Translations under genes and position numbers: made by a program
Notes under the pieces: model-generated
What the model saw: only the letters and a program-made list of their open reading frames with translations
Databases searched by the model: none
What the model was told of the DNA's origin: nothing
NCBI GenBank assembly: GCA_002448875.1
Contig: DKAS01000228.1
Span: 15,976-23,075 of the forward strand
DNA: 7,100 nucleotides
Direction of reading: 5' to 3'
Source: Proteobacteria bacterium UBA6920
GTDB lineage: Bacteria; Pseudomonadota; Gammaproteobacteria; SG8-11
Shown: one piece after another, positions 6,662 to 7,100 of the stretch
Numbering within the stretch: position 1 is the first letter of the stretch
Layout of the letters: every line of letters starts with the position of its first letter

Positions 6662-6680
6662 CTTGTGTTATGCGTGTCAA
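6652..6680 (-). promoter_or_regulatory. Sigma-70-type promoter of the lysR gene
   Basis: On the minus strand a perfect -35 TTGACA (complement of 6675-6680) is followed after exactly 17 bases by TATTTT (complement of 6652-6657), which matches the -10 at 4 of 6 positions. Transcription would start near 6645, about 25 bases before the lysR start codon. This is the best promoter in the window. Confidence 0.65.
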
Positions 6681-6688
6681 GGGGCTAT

Positions 6689-6719
6689 GGTGGGTAGGAA
6701 CTTGGCTGAAATCCCCACC
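6689..6719 (+). other. Leader hairpin next to the leuC ribosome-binding site
   Basis: GGTGGG (6689-6694) pairs with CCCACC (6714-6719) across 19 bases. The 3' arm ends directly against the leuC Shine-Dalgarno sequence GGAGG (6720-6724), so folding could affect access to it. It is not a recognised riboswitch or a leucine-codon attenuator. Confidence 0.35.
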
Positions 6720-6731
6720 GGAGGACCCTAA

Positions 6732-7100
6732 ATGACAGGGAAAACCCTTTACGACAAGCTTTGGGACGCCCATGTGGTGCGCACCGAGGAAGATGGCACC
6801 GCCTTGTTGTACATCGACCGCCATTTGCTGCACGAGGTCACCTCGCCCCAGGCTTTCGAGGGATTGCGCCTGGCGCGACGCCAGCCCTGGCGCCTCAGCA
6901 CCAACCTGGCCGTTGCCGACCACAATGTGCCCACCACCGATCGTCGCCAGGGCATCAGCGATCCCGTGTCGCGCCTGCAGGTGGAAACCCTGGACAGCAA
7001 TTGCGCCGATTTCGGCATTACCGAATTCCACATGGACGACCCGCGCCAGGGCATCGTCCATGTCATCGGCCCGGAACAGGGCGCGACCCTGCCGGGCATG
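6732..7100 (+). CDS. leuC: 3-isopropylmalate dehydratase large subunit, 5' part (runs off window)
   Basis: LeuC with LeuD forms isopropylmalate isomerase, a [4Fe-4S] aconitase-family enzyme that converts 2-isopropylmalate to 3-isopropylmalate in leucine biosynthesis. Only the first 123 codons are present, out of about 470 expected. The start [16 protein letters not shown] is followed by [19 protein letters not shown] (27-45), DHNVPTTDR (63-71) and [18 protein letters not shown] (106-123), all closely matching E. coli LeuC. The cluster-binding cysteines lie downstream of the edge. An excellent ribosome site, GGAGG at 6720-6724, sits 7 bases before ATG 6732. An in-frame TAA immediately precedes the ATG, which fixes the start. 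leuD would be expected next but is not visible. Confidence 0.96.
   Translation, partial: MTGKTLYDKLWDAHVVRTEEDGTALLYIDRHLLHEVTSPQAFEGLRLARRQPWRLSTNLAVADHNVPTTDRRQGISDPVSRLQVETLDSNCADFGITEFHMDDPRQGIVHVIGPEQGATLPGM

Noticed and set aside
6700..6731. Resemblance of the leuC leader to an FMN riboswitch piece (TGAAATCCCCACCGG)
   Set aside because: Only one short segment is similar. The remaining conserved helices are absent in the 108-base gap, and leuC is not a flavin gene.
6648..6731. 27-codon frame ending directly before leuC, considered as a leucine leader peptide
   Set aside because: It has only two Leu codons, not adjacent, no ribosome site and no attenuator hairpins. It probably reflects only the in-frame stop before leuC.
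6099..6731. 210-codon plus-strand frame opposite the LysR gene
   Set aside because: Gln/His/Arg-rich shadow of a well-supported LysR gene, with no family resemblance.

Overview
The window reads as an ordinary stretch of chromosome from a GC-rich, flagellated gammaproteobacterium. The proteins most resemble those of pseudomonads and marine relatives such as Alcanivorax or Marinobacter. The basis is an E. coli/Pseudomonas-type MotA and MotB, an aroC–MFS pair and a LysR gene divergent from leuC. The genus assignment comes from memory of such arrangements, not from a search. There are no phage genes, insertion sequences, CRISPR arrays or rRNA genes.

Layout from left to right. Positions 1-31 hold the 5' part of a serine tRNA on the minus strand, cut by the window edge. 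A 280-base non-coding stretch follows, ending in a candidate sigma-28 promoter. Then come motA and motB on the plus strand, the two stator subunits of the flagellar motor. A 197-base gap with a good sigma-70-type promoter leads into aroC (chorismate synthase). The aroC stop codon overlaps the start of an HcaT-like major facilitator transporter (ATGA overlap). A weak intrinsic terminator follows the transporter. After it a 207-base, dyad-rich region precedes a stand-alone ParA-type ATPase gene with no ParB partner in view. The ParA gene converges, with only 2 bp between stop codons, on a LysR-type regulator gene on the minus strand. That regulator diverges from leuC (isopropylmalate isomerase large subunit), whose first 123 codons run off the right edge.

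Functionally the window joins unrelated housekeeping modules: motility power (motAB), the last shikimate step (aroC) with a co-translated transporter of unknown substrate, and leucine biosynthesis (leuC) with a probable regulator next door. The gene I can least explain is the orphan ParA ATPase. It is monocistronic and has a 31-bp imperfect palindrome just upstream. Other points worth a look are the long Pro/Ala-rich extension of MotB, the sigma-28-like motif before motA, and the compact divergent lysR–leuC control region. I did not find convincing evidence of a new multi-gene system.
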